NCBI RefSeq assembly: GCF_000278725.1
Contig: NZ_ALCA01000052.1
Coordinates: 1 to 23,496 of the forward strand
Direction of reading: 5' to 3'
Length of the DNA: 23,496 bases
From: Actinomyces sp. ICM47
GTDB lineage: Bacteria > Actinomycetota > Actinomycetes > Actinomycetales > Actinomycetaceae
Shown: positions 14,713 to 21,621 of the stretch, piece by piece
Numbering within the stretch: position 1 is the first letter of the stretch
How the letters are laid out: each line of letters opens with the position of its first letter
Notes under the pieces: generated by a model
Database searches by the model: none
Seen by the model: only the letters and a program-made list of their open reading frames with translations
Told to the model about the DNA's origin: nothing
Translations under genes and position numbers: made by a program

Positions 14713-14858
14713 CCTGTTCCGCACGTGGGCCGCCTGTTCCGCACGTGGGCCGCCTGTTCCGCACGTAGGCGAGGTTGCCCACATTCGGAATAGCGGGTTA
14801 GCGTGCGGAGGAGAGGACCCAGCTTCGGAATAGCGGATGAGCGTACCGAGGAGAGGGA
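14713..14858. repeat. intergenic repeat array B, related to array A
   Basis: Three tandem 20-bp units CCTGTTCCGCACGTGGGCCG (14713, 14733, 14753; the third diverges at its end) are followed by two 40-bp-spaced units starting TTCGGAATAGCGG (14784 and 14824). The right units carry the inverse of the left (CGCAC against GTGCG), as in array A. AATAGCGGGTTA plus CGTGCG and the central GCCCACA-TTC are shared with array A. It occupies the gap between convergent paralog 3 and the MFS gene. From 14859 to 14998 I see nothing further. Confidence 0.85.
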
Positions 14859-14998
14859 CTCTCCGATAAGCGAGAGCGGAGTATCTGCCCTCTGGCCCCG
14901 AGCCGCGGAGTACCGACGAAGCGATCCGCCGGAATACACCCCCACACAACACCGAGGACTAGTCCCGCCAACACGACATGTCCAATGACCCCAATAGA

Positions 14999-15049
14999 CG
15001 ACACGTCCCCGACACCCGAGACTCACTCGGTCGCGTCGGGGACGTGTCG
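14999..15049 (-). terminator. hairpin downstream of the MFS gene
   Basis: Perfect 15-bp stem: CGACACGTCCCCGAC (14999-15013) with GTCGGGGACGTGTCG (15035-15049). A nested CCGAG/CTCGG stem sits in the loop. It lies 28 bp past the MFS stop. No strong T-tract follows on either strand, but its position between convergent genes fits a bidirectional terminator. Confidence 0.65.
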
Positions 15050-15077
15050 CGCGTGGGCGTGGGGCCTCGCCGAGGCC

Positions 15078-16427
15078 TCAGTCCGCCATGTGGTCGAGCG
15101 TGGCACGCTCGGCTTTGACGGGTGCCGTCAGGGCCAGGCCCACGCCGAGGATCAGCATGATGCCGAGGATGCCCCAGTAGGTGTAGTCCGCGCCCGCGGG
15201 GGTCATCCGCTTACCGATCATGAGGAAGAGGCCGTACATGGCGGGGGCCATGAAGGACACGGCGCGGCCGGTCGTGGCGTAGAGGCCGAAGACCTCGCCC
15301 TCGCGACCTGCGGGGATGATGCGCGACAGGAAGGAGCGCGACGCGGACTGGGTGGGGCCAACAAAAACACACAGGACCAGGCCGAGGCTCCAGAACACGA
15401 TGGGTCCGTGGGCGTGCAGGAAGAAGACGCCGAACCCGGCGACAACCATTGCGCTCAGGGACAGCATGATGACGTTCTTCGGGCCGATCTTGTCGTCCAC
15501 CCACCCGAACGCCACGGTCGCCAGGCCTGCAACGATGTTCGCGGCGATCGCGAAGATCATGACATCGCTGGCGCTGAAACCGAACGCCGTCTTGGCCAGA
15601 ACCGCGCCGAACGTGAAGACGCCTGCCAGGCCGTCACGGAAGACGGCTGAGGCGATGAGGAAAAACAGGGTGTGCGGGGCTTCGCGCTTGAGGGTAACGA
15701 CCGTGCGCCACAGGAGCTTGTAGGAGTCGAGGATCGTCTCATGGTCGTCCGCCGTCGACACCTTCTGAGGCAGCGGCGGGTTCTTCAGGACGGGGATCGC
15801 GAAGCCGCCCAGCCACAGGGCGGCGATCACCATGGAGATGCGGATGTTGAGGTGCTCGTCGGCGGGCACGCCCAGCACGTTCACGCCAATCAGGCCGACG
15901 TAGAGGATCAGCAGCAAGACGATGCCGCCGATGTAGCCGGCCGCCCAGCCGAAGCCCGAGATCTTGCCGCGGTCTTCCTTCTCACCCAGGTGGTTGAGCA
16001 TCGCGTTGTAGTTCACGGAGGCGAACTCGAAGAACACGTTACCCAGGCCCAGCAGCGCAATACCCAGCATGAGCGCGCCCTTAGGGCCGAGGACCGACGC
16101 CGGGTGCACGAAGTACATGGCGAGCATGCAGACCACGACCGCCCCCGTGAACCATCCGAGCCAGACCCCGCCACGGCCTCGTCGATCAGCACGCTGACCG
16201 GTGATCGGGGCGAGCAGCGCAATGAACAGGCCCGCGATCGTCATGCCGTTGCTCAGCCATGTCGCGGCCGTCCCCGCGTCCGTGAAAACGCCGTCGCTGG
16301 TCAGGTACGTCGTGAAGACAAAGGTCGTGGCGACCGCGTTGAAGGCGGCGCTGCCCCAGTCCCAAGCCGCCCAATCGACGACTTTGCGCGTGATGACGCG
16401 GCGATGGGTGGCGGGCGTGGTGCTCAT
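15078..16427 (-). CDS. MFS transporter, UMF1 (Atg22-like) family
   Basis: A 449-residue polytopic membrane protein. The N-terminal WAAWDWGSAAFNAVATTFVF and the FEFASVNYNAMLNHL / DRGKISGFGWAAGYIGG stretches are typical of the UMF1 family, related to yeast vacuolar effluxer Atg22. The loop between early helices has GQRADRRGRGG (about 77-87), the MFS motif A. About twelve hydrophobic segments are visible, with a polar central loop near 230-250. Substrate is not predictable. The ATG at 16427 has AAGGAG nine nt upstream. It follows ispD on the same strand across a 237-bp gap, so co-transcription is uncertain. It is an insertion relative to the usual ispD-ispF adjacency. Confidence 0.9.
   Translation of the reverse strand: MSTTPATHRRVITRKVVDWAAWDWGSAAFNAVATTFVFTTYLTSDGVFTDAGTAATWLSNGMTIAGLFIALLAPITGQRADRRGRGGVWLGWFTGAVVVCMLAMYFVHPASVLGPKGALMLGIALLGLGNVFFEFASVNYNAMLNHLGEKEDRGKISGFGWAAGYIGGIVLLLILYVGLIGVNVLGVPADEHLNIRISMVIAALWLGGFAIPVLKNPPLPQKVSTADDHETILDSYKLLWRTVVTLKREAPHTLFFLIASAVFRDGLAGVFTFGAVLAKTAFGFSASDVMIFAIAANIVAGLATVAFGWVDDKIGPKNVIMLSLSAMVVAGFGVFFLHAHGPIVFWSLGLVLCVFVGPTQSASRSFLSRIIPAGREGEVFGLYATTGRAVSFMAPAMYGLFLMIGKRMTPAGADYTYWGILGIMLILGVGLALTAPVKAERATLDHMAD
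16171..16183 (+). repeat. 13-mer motif CCACGGCCTCGTC inside the MFS gene
   Basis: Exact copy on the plus strand, antisense to the MFS gene. It falls in the codons for the cytoplasmic loop R-R-G-R-G, in a different reading frame from the linker copies. Confidence 0.9.
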
Positions 16428-16527
16428 GGAATCGGGCTCCTTCGCTCGGGAGTGCTCGGTGGCGCTGGTGCGCCCAGGGCGAAACTACCACGTTTCGCGG
16501 CGCACCCCCTCTTCGGACCGCAGTGGG

Positions 16528-16540
16528 GACGAGGCCGTGG
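16528..16540 (-). repeat. 13-mer motif (complement orientation) between ispD and MFS gene
   Basis: The plus strand reads GACGAGGCCGTGG; the only exact copy in this orientation. It is intergenic, about 100 bp upstream of the MFS start. The rest of 16428-16664 shows no gene. Confidence 0.9.
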
Positions 16541-16664
16541 ACACCTCGCGGGGAACACCTGGCTGCGCGGGCGGGCGCGAATGCGGAGGTCGGAGCCACC
16601 GCAGGCCACCATAAACGGTATGACAGGCGCGACGGCCTTCCTTCAGACAAGAACTTCCGCGCCG

Positions 16665-17387
16665 CTAGGCGCTCGGCTCCTCGGCTGCGAGAAGCTGGGC
16701 GAGGGCGAGGTCCAGGGGGCGTGTCACCTTCAGGGAGCGTTCATCACCGGTAACGGTCTGAACGGAGCCTCCAACGGCCTCGACGAGGCCTGCGTCATCC
16801 GTGGCTGCCACGGCCTCGTCGGCGCTTCGGGAGGCACCCGCCTCGTGCGCGCGGGTGAGCACGTCCCATCGGAAGCCCTGCGGGGTCTGCACGGCCACCA
16901 TGTCAGCGCGCCGGGGCGTGCCCGTGACGAGGCCCGAGGCGTCCACGGTCTTGAGCGTGTCCGTGACGGGCAGGACCGGGATGACGGCACCAGCACCGCT
17001 GCGCACCGCGTCGATGACGCGCGCGCTCACCTCCGGGGGTGTCAGGGGACGAGCCGCGTCATGCACGAGGACGACCGCGTCCGCATCGCGGTGCCCGAGG
17101 GCAGCCAAGCCCAGGGCGACGGATGCCTGGCGGGAGCGGTCAGAGCCAGTGACCACGAGGACGTCCTCGATGTCGGCCAGGGCGGCGCGGAAATCCTCGA
17201 TGGACGAGGCCGGGGCAGTCACGACGATCATTCCCACTCCCCCGGCGCGTAGGCCGCGGGCCGCCCACCAGACCAGGGGGCGACCCGAGAGGGAAACGAG
17301 AGCCTTGGGCAGCTCGCAGCCGAGGCGCGAACCCGAACCGGCGGCCGTCAGGACCGCGCAGGCTTCACTCAGCTGCGGCATTGTCAT
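16665..17387 (-). CDS. ispD: 2-C-methyl-D-erythritol 4-phosphate cytidylyltransferase
   Basis: Joins MEP and CTP to CDP-ME, the MEP-pathway step two before IspF. The 240 residues match the family. The nucleotide-binding signature [11 protein letters not shown] with LPKAL gives R21 and K28, and [10 protein letters not shown] and [10 protein letters not shown] are also characteristic. The ATG at 17387 ([13 protein letters not shown]) is chosen because the conserved strand begins just after it; a second ATG two codons later is equally possible. An upstream in-frame extension would lie inside carD and is not conserved. The start overlaps the end of carD by 23 bp, so translation is probably coupled. 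It carries an exact 13-mer motif and one variant. Confidence 0.95.
   Translation of the reverse strand: MTMPQLSEACAVLTAAGSGSRLGCELPKALVSLSGRPLVWWAARGLRAGGVGMIVVTAPASSIEDFRAALADIEDVLVVTGSDRSRQASVALGLAALGHRDADAVVLVHDAARPLTPPEVSARVIDAVRSGAGAVIPVLPVTDTLKTVDASGLVTGTPRRADMVAVQTPQGFRWDVLTRAHEAGASRSADEAVAATDDAGLVEAVGGSVQTVTGDERSLKVTRPLDLALAQLLAAEEPSA
16808..16820 (+). repeat. 13-mer motif CCACGGCCTCGTC inside ispD
   Basis: Exact copy, antisense to ispD, at the codons for D-E-A-V-A-A, in a surface-like stretch near the C-terminal third. Confidence 0.9.
17203..17215 (-). repeat. one-mismatch variant of the 13-mer motif in ispD
   Basis: The plus strand reads GACGAGGCCGGGG; in ispD it encodes P-A-S-S. 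Confidence 0.5.
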
Positions 17388-17883
17388 CGATCTCGATGCG
17401 CCCCTCAGCCAGGACGGCGTCGAGACGCGCGGCGGCCTCCGACTTCTCAATGTTGCGAGCCAGGGCCAGCTCGGAGGTGAGGATAGAACGTGCCTTCGTC
17501 AGCATGCGCTTCTCGCCCGTGGACAGCTTCTTCAGGTCATCGCGGCGCGTCAGGTCGCGCACGACCTCGGCGACCTTAACAATATCGCCGGTCGCGATCT
17601 TCTCCTGGTTCGCCTTGAAACGGCGCGACCAGTTGGTGGGTTCCTCAAGGTAGGGGGCGCGCAGGACGGTGAGGACTTCCTCAAGCCCATCCTCGTCAAC
17701 GATGTCACGGACGCCGACCAGGTCGACATTCTCGGCGGGGACCTGGATTTCAAGATCACCCTGGTTCACGCGCAGCTTGAGGTATGTTCGCTCTTCACCA
17801 CGGATGGTGCGCGTCATGACCTCTTCGATCGTTGCTGCGCCGTGGTGCGGGTAGACGACCGTCTGACCGATTTCGAACGACAT
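17365..17883 (-). CDS. carD: CarD-type RNA polymerase-binding transcription factor
   Basis: Binds the RNA polymerase beta subunit and the promoter fork, stabilising open complexes, mainly at rRNA and housekeeping promoters in actinobacteria. 172 residues. The N-terminal RNAP-interaction domain is seen as [20 protein letters not shown] through [12 protein letters not shown] (about 3-60). A helical C-terminal DNA-binding domain includes [13 protein letters not shown] and the basic [16 protein letters not shown] stretch. The start is placed at 17883: AGGAG lies seven nt upstream and the family sequence begins [12 protein letters not shown]; an upstream ATG would add eleven unconserved residues. 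It is first of a probable carD-ispD unit, as in mycobacteria. Confidence 0.96.
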   Translation of the reverse strand: MSFEIGQTVVYPHHGAATIEEVMTRTIRGEERTYLKLRVNQGDLEIQVPAENVDLVGVRDIVDEDGLEEVLTVLRAPYLEEPTNWSRRFKANQEKIATGDIVKVAEVVRDLTRRDDLKKLSTGEKRMLTKARSILTSELALARNIEKSEAAARLDAVLAEGRIEIDDNAAAE

Positions 17884-17921
17884 GGAAAGACTCCTGAATG
17901 CTCGCGTGGATAGCACGGCCT

Positions 17922-17930
17922 ATTCTACCA
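17922..17930 (-). promoter_or_regulatory. extended -10 promoter of carD
   Basis: TGGTAGAAT, an extended -10 (TGn plus TAGAAT), 38 nt before the carD ATG. A leader with an AGGAG ribosome site follows, unlike the leaderless genes nearby. No clear -35. Confidence 0.55.
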
Positions 17931-18205
17931 GTTGCCTGACGAATATCCCCGAGACAGCATGAAAAGCCTACGTTACACGCACTAGAGGAACGGCACAAAC
18001 CAGCTTCAAGTACGACCACAATGCGACCATGCTTGCGGCCCCGGTCACGATCACATGGTCAGGTTTAGGGAATGCGCCACAATGCTCATTAGCCCCCGAA
18101 ACACGGCATTTTTCAGGTATCCGCACGCCGTCCATGCCACGGCAGACACGCCTCCACCGGGTCCTCGCTGACCATCCACACGCCGCGACCGAGGGCATGA
18201 CGAAA
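17931..18205. other. gap without recognised gene
   Basis: Between the carD promoter and the gpmA terminator I see no gene, RNA or repeat. Codon-like bias is absent in all frames. Confidence 0.5.
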
Positions 18206-18237
18206 CCCCGGCCTCGTCCACGCAGACGATGCCGGGG
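18206..18237 (-). terminator. intrinsic terminator of gpmA, built on the 13-mer variant
   Basis: CCCCGGCCTCGTC (18206-18218) pairs with GACGATGCCGGGG (18225-18237) over 13 bp with one mismatch and a 6-nt loop. It lies 11 bp past the gpmA stop and is followed in the gpmA direction by TTTCGT. One arm is a one-mismatch copy of CCACGGCCTCGTC. Confidence 0.75.
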
Positions 18238-18248
18238 CCCCGCGTTGC

Positions 18249-18986
18249 TCACTTACCCTGGTTGGCGACCGCGGCGATCTTCGCCTCGGCCTCAGGATCC
18301 AGGTAAGTGCCACCCTTCTTGATGGGCTTGAGGGTCTCCTCGTCGAGCTCGTACACCAGCGGAATGCCGGTGGGGATGTTGACGCCGGCGATATCCTCGT
18401 CGGAGATCTCATCCAGGTGCTTGACGATGGCGCGCAGCGAGTTGCCGTGCGCGGCGATCATGACGGTCTTGCCGGTCTTGATCGCGGGAACGATGGCCTC
18501 GTCCCAGTAGGGCAGCAGACGCGCGATGACATCCTTGAGGCACTCGCTCATGGGAACGGGCTCGCCGGCGTAGCGGGGATCCTGATCCTGCGAGAACTCA
18601 GAGCCGGCCTCAATGGCGGGCGGAGCCACGTCGAAGGAACGGCGCCAGAGCATGAACTGCTCCTCGCCGTACTCATCGCGAATTTCCTTCTTGTTCTTGC
18701 CCTGAAGCGCACCGTAGTGGCGCTCGTTGAGACGCCAATTGCGCTCAACGGGGATCCAATGGCGATCAGCGGCGTCGAGAGCCAGGTTCGCAGTCATGAT
18801 GGCGCGACGCAGCATCGACGTGAACAGGAGGTCCGGGAGAACGCCGGATTCCTTGAGGAGCTCACCACCGTGGGTAGCCTCCGCGCGGCCCTTGTCCGAC
18901 AGCGGAACATCCACCCAACCGGTGAAGAGGTTCTTTGCATTCCATTCGCTCTCGCCGTGGCGGAGCAGCACCAGTTTGTAGCTCAT
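18249..18986 (-). CDS. gpmA: 2,3-bisphosphoglycerate-dependent phosphoglycerate mutase
   Basis: Interconverts 3- and 2-phosphoglycerate in glycolysis and gluconeogenesis. 245 residues, the expected length. [12 protein letters not shown] carries the phosphorylated H10. [11 protein letters not shown], the second-site helix [27 protein letters not shown] with the acid catalyst Glu, and the second catalytic His in [16 protein letters not shown] are all present. The C-terminus keeps [14 protein letters not shown]. The ATG at 18986 has GACAAT six nt upstream and no ribosome site, so it is probably leaderless. It stands alone between carD and the divergent lipoprotein genes, with its own terminator. 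Confidence 0.96.
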   Translation of the reverse strand: MSYKLVLLRHGESEWNAKNLFTGWVDVPLSDKGRAEATHGGELLKESGVLPDLLFTSMLRRAIMTANLALDAADRHWIPVERNWRLNERHYGALQGKNKKEIRDEYGEEQFMLWRRSFDVAPPAIEAGSEFSQDQDPRYAGEPVPMSECLKDVIARLLPYWDEAIVPAIKTGKTVMIAAHGNSLRAIVKHLDEISDEDIAGVNIPTGIPLVYELDEETLKPIKKGGTYLDPEAEAKIAAVANQGK

Positions 18987-18992
18987 GTCTCT

Positions 18993-18998
18993 ATTGTC
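18993..18998 (-). promoter_or_regulatory. -10 element of gpmA, leaderless
   Basis: GACAAT, six bases (AGAGAC), then ATG. The first base departs from TANNNT, but the spacing equals that of the other leaderless genes. Confidence 0.45.
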
Positions 18999-19072
18999 CC
19001 ACAGACAACGCCCAGCTCCTACATTCCATGTCGTTGATCACGACACAGGTTGAGCAGTTCCCCCACGTCAGG

Positions 19073-19085
19073 GACGAGGCCGGGG
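19073..19085 (-). repeat. one-mismatch variant of the 13-mer motif in the gpmA-lipoprotein gap
   Basis: The plus strand reads GACGAGGCCGGGG. It overlaps a 6-bp hairpin CCGGGG/CCCCGG (19080-19097). Nothing else was recognised in this 257-bp divergent gap apart from the two promoters. Confidence 0.5.
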
Positions 19086-19231
19086 CCGTTTCCCCGGTTT
19101 CCCACCCCCTGGCGCACCCCGGGGTCCCCCTGATTAACCCCTGAACGCTCTTTCCTTTTTCCCCTGAGATCGTTGAAGACCTGCAGCTTGACATGATTAC
19201 CGGAACAGTATGCGCCCCCCGTTTTGTCCCG

Positions 19232-19237
19232 TACGGT
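19232..19237 (+). promoter_or_regulatory. -10 element of the OmpA-domain lipoprotein gene, leaderless
   Basis: TACGGT, six bases (TAAACC), then ATG; no ribosome site. Confidence 0.6.
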
Positions 19238-19243
19238 TAAACC

Positions 19244-20470
19244 ATGACCATCACACGACGCACTCTGACAGCGGCCGCGCTCATCACCGCGGCCACCCTC
19301 GCTCTGGGCGCCTGCGGTTCTTCCAAGCCGAAGACCACCGAGACCACCACCCCCACCGCGGAGGCCACCACCGCCGAGCCGACACAGTCCCCGACTGCCT
19401 CAGCCACGGCCTCGTCCACCCCGACGGTGCCCGGATACCGTCCCGGAGAAATCCCCCCAATCCCCCTGTTCTCCCTGCCCGCTATCGATGTGTTCGCCTC
19501 CAACGCCGACAAGGCCGTCATCGATTCCGCTTCCTCGCAGCTCTCCTCCGTCGAAGGCGTGACCGTCTCGCCCGCCAAGTGCGACGGATCATCCCTGATC
19601 TCCGGTTCCACGATCTTCGGCGGCGACGGATCGGCCGTCTCCTCCTCTGCCAATGGCACCGTCGTTAACGCCGGCGACGGCTCCGGCGTCATCACCGAAG
19701 GCTCGACCACGATCACCTACGCGGGCGACGGCTCGGGCACCTACACGAACATGGCGACCATGCTCACGATCACCGTCGACGCTGACGGCTCCGGCACCTA
19801 CACCACCCCGGACACCACCTTCACGCTCGACGGCAAGGGATCGGGCACCTACACGAACACCAGCTCCGGCGAGACCATCACCAACGACGGCAACGGCTCC
19901 GGCACGCACACCACGCGCACCGTCACCGTCATCAACAACGGCGACGGCACCGGCAGCTACACGAGTCCGAGCCTGACCATCATCAACAACGGCGACGGCA
20001 CCGCCCAAGTCAACGGCCAGAAGGTCACCGACGCGCCGAAGGTCGACAAGGCCGCCAAGCTCGGCAAGTTCCCGGCCGTCGAATCCCTCAAGCCCGTCGA
20101 ATCCTGCGGCACGCTCATCACCCTGGAGGATGGTGTCCTCTTCGACTTCGGCAAGTCTGAGATCCGCTCCGACGCCTCGCAGACCCTCAAGAAGCTCGCG
20201 GACGTGCTCAACAACGCGAAGGTCCCCGCCGCCCACATCTACGGTCACACCGACTCCATCTCGGACGAAGCCTTCAACCAGCAGCTCTCCGAGGCACGCG
20301 CGAACGCCGTGTCCGGCGAGCTGAAGAAGGACGGCGTCACCGCGACGATGGACGCCACCGGTTACGGCGAGTCCAAGCCCGTGGCCCCCAACGAGAACGC
20401 GGACGGCTCCGACAACCCCGCCGGTCGCGCGCTCAACCGCCGCGTCGAAATCTTCATCCCTGCTTTCTAG
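19244..20470 (+). CDS. OmpA-domain lipoprotein with Gly/Asp/Ser beta repeats
   Basis: Exported lipoprotein of 408 residues. A lipobox LALGAC places the lipidated cysteine at C24. A Thr-rich linker (25-65) follows. Residues about 126-258 hold about eight repeats of 16-20 residues beginning GDGSGTYT and containing TITV/TVINN strands, suggesting a beta-solenoid-like fold. The C-terminal OmpA/MotB-type peptidoglycan-binding domain (about 296-408) shows LFDFGKSEIRSDA, IYGHTDS, LSEARANAV and AGRALNRRVEIFI. It probably tethers the membrane to peptidoglycan. OmpA domains are typical of diderms but do occur in actinobacterial lipoproteins. The DUF3060 lipoprotein gene follows by 45 bp. The linker holds an exact 13-mer motif. 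Confidence 0.9.
   Translation: MTITRRTLTAAALITAATLALGACGSSKPKTTETTTPTAEATTAEPTQSPTASATASSTPTVPGYRPGEIPPIPLFSLPAIDVFASNADKAVIDSASSQLSSVEGVTVSPAKCDGSSLISGSTIFGGDGSAVSSSANGTVVNAGDGSGVITEGSTTITYAGDGSGTYTNMATMLTITVDADGSGTYTTPDTTFTLDGKGSGTYTNTSSGETITNDGNGSGTHTTRTVTVINNGDGTGSYTSPSLTIINNGDGTAQVNGQKVTDAPKVDKAAKLGKFPAVESLKPVESCGTLITLEDGVLFDFGKSEIRSDASQTLKKLADVLNNAKVPAAHIYGHTDSISDEAFNQQLSEARANAVSGELKKDGVTATMDATGYGESKPVAPNENADGSDNPAGRALNRRVEIFIPAF
19404..19416 (+). repeat. 13-mer motif CCACGGCCTCGTC in lipoprotein linker
   Basis: Exact copy, in frame as A-T-A-S-S in the Thr/Ser/Pro linker after the lipobox of a protein unrelated to the surface paralogs. Confidence 0.9.
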
Positions 20471-20476
20471 TACCCT
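20471..20476 (+). promoter_or_regulatory. possible -10 element of the DUF3060 gene
   Basis: TACCCT immediately follows the upstream stop codon, 39 nt before the ATG. The DUF3060 gene may instead be read from the upstream lipoprotein promoter. Confidence 0.3.
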
Positions 20477-20515
20477 GACCAAGGTGTAACTTCGATCCAA
20501 CGAAAGGGAGACGCC

Positions 20516-21004
20516 ATGTCTATCAAGTCCCTCCTCCCCGCCGCTGCCGCCGTGGCCGTGGCAGCCCTGGCCCTGACCGGCTGCACCCAGAACAACGCCG
20601 CCCCGGCCGAATCCTCCTCATCTTCTGCCGCGCCGGCCGCCTCCGCGCCTGCTTCCTCCGCTCCCGCGGGTTCCGCCGATTCCTCGGCCACCCCGGCTCC
20701 CGCCGCTCCGTCGGCTGGCGCTGCGGACGCCTCCGCACCCATCACCTTCGACGAATCCAACCAGCACCTGACGATCCCCGCTGGCGTCACGAAGGTCATC
20801 GTCAACGGCTCCAACAACGCGATTGAGGGCGGCTCGGTCGCCGACATCACGGTGAACGGCTCCAACAACGACATCCACGTCGAGGCCCTCACCGCCACGG
20901 CAGCTTTCACGGGATCCAACAACACAATCACGTTCGAGAAGGCCACCAACTTCAAGGTCACCAGCGACACCGGTGCGAATAACACCATCGAAGGCGTCGA
21001 GTGA
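20516..21004 (+). CDS. DUF3060 domain lipoprotein
   Basis: A 162-residue exported lipoprotein of unknown function. The lipobox LALTGC gives lipidated C23. A Ser/Ala/Pro-rich linker runs to about residue 76. The C-terminal ~85 residues are a DUF3060 domain: strands separated by repeated NGSNN / TGSNN / GANN turns (KVIVNGSNNAIEGG, ITVNGSNNDIHVE, AFTGSNNTITFE, DTGANNTIEG), which suggests a small beta-helix. AAGGGAG eight nt before the ATG is a good ribosome site. It lies 45 bp behind the OmpA-domain lipoprotein, and a shared envelope role is plausible. A strong bidirectional terminator follows. Confidence 0.9.
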   Translation: MSIKSLLPAAAAVAVAALALTGCTQNNAAPAESSSSSAAPAASAPASSAPAGSADSSATPAPAAPSAGAADASAPITFDESNQHLTIPAGVTKVIVNGSNNAIEGGSVADITVNGSNNDIHVEALTATAAFTGSNNTITFEKATNFKVTSDTGANNTIEGVE

Positions 21005-21017
21005 CACCGACTAAATA

Positions 21018-21051
21018 ATCGGGGGGTGCAGGTTGTCCTGCACCCCCCGAT
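21018..21051. terminator. bidirectional terminator between DUF3060 gene and lsr2
   Basis: Perfect 15-bp stem, ATCGGGGGGTGCAGG (21018-21032) and CCTGCACCCCCCGAT (21037-21051), with a TTGT loop. It is centred between the convergent stops at 21004 and 21064. Flanks are short and A/T-containing rather than a full T-tract. Confidence 0.85.
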
Positions 21052-21063
21052 GACATGTATCGA

Positions 21064-21393
21064 TCAGGCATGCGCCTTACGGTACGCCTCGACAATCGGA
21101 GCGGGAATACGACCACGATCAGAAACTTCGAGGCCCTCCCCCTGCGCCCACGCACGAATCTTCGCGTTCTCCAGGCGCTGGTTCGGGTTGCCCGCATTGC
21201 CGCGGCGGCGAGTCGAGCCAACCTTACGGCCAGCCTTAATGTAAGGCTGAATAGCCTCGGCGAATTCCTCGAAATGCGCGCGGTTCAGATCAATTTCGTA
21301 CGAAGCGCCGTTAAAGGCGAAGCGCACCGTCTGATCGGCAGGCGAGCCATCGAGATCGTCAACAACTTCCACGACCTTCGTCGTCTTCTTCAT
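21064..21393 (-). CDS. lsr2: Lsr2 family nucleoid-associated protein
   Basis: H-NS-like silencer that coats AT-rich and often foreign DNA. 109 residues. The N-terminal dimerisation part reads VRFAFNGASYEIDLNRAHFEEF with KAGRKVG. A basic linker STRRRG follows. The C-terminal DNA-binding domain has IRAWAQGEGLEVSDRGRIPAP, where R93-G94-R95 is the AT-hook-like minor-groove motif. AGGAGG lies eight nt before the ATG. The preceding gap is unusually AT-rich for this window, which fits the autoregulation known for this family. The low-GC HEPN gene would be a natural target. Confidence 0.95.
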   Translation of the reverse strand: MKKTTKVVEVVDDLDGSPADQTVRFAFNGASYEIDLNRAHFEEFAEAIQPYIKAGRKVGSTRRRGNAGNPNQRLENAKIRAWAQGEGLEVSDRGRIPAPIVEAYRKAHA

Positions 21394-21560
21394 ATTCTAT
21401 TCCTCCTGAGGGATCAAGAATTCCACATTCCAACCATCAGCGGAATTCATATTAATTAGAATAACGCAATACCCACTCCCTTTCTCATTATTAGCATTCC
21501 ATGTCAAACGTGACTTATATAGCACCGATTGATAGCTACCGGTAATTGAAAGTTATACTC
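21394..21560. promoter_or_regulatory. AT-rich divergent control region of lsr2 and marR
   Basis: Contains CATATTAATTAGAATAA and other A/T runs, unlike any other gap here. It includes the lsr2 leader with its AGGAGG site. Probable Lsr2 binding and autoregulation are inference from composition and family behaviour. Confidence 0.5.
21529..21559 (+). promoter_or_regulatory. probable promoter of marR-clc
   Basis: TTGATA (21529-21534) and TATACT (21554-21559) are separated by 19 bp, longer than the usual 17. The palindrome TACCGGTA (21536-21543) lies between them and could be an operator for the encoded MarR protein. Confidence 0.45.
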
Positions 21561-21621
21561 GTCATCAGACGCGCGGGGCTGGGGAGGCCACGCGACTCAC
21601 CCAACGAGACGAGGAGACACA

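Noticed and set aside
15672..17252. 526-codon open frame antisense to the MFS gene and ispD
   Set aside because: Runs across two real genes and the gap between them with His/Asp/Gly-rich, unrecognisable sequence.
17384..17450. Upstream start for ispD inside carD
   Set aside because: The added 21 residues are Arg-rich and unconserved; the family sequence begins after the ATG at 17387.
17884..17916. Upstream start for carD
   Set aside because: It would add eleven unconserved residues and place the AGGAG ribosome site inside the coding region.
19589..20500. 303-codon open frame antisense to the OmpA-domain lipoprotein
   Set aside because: Its repeats mirror the GDGSG codons of the sense gene; no independent signature.
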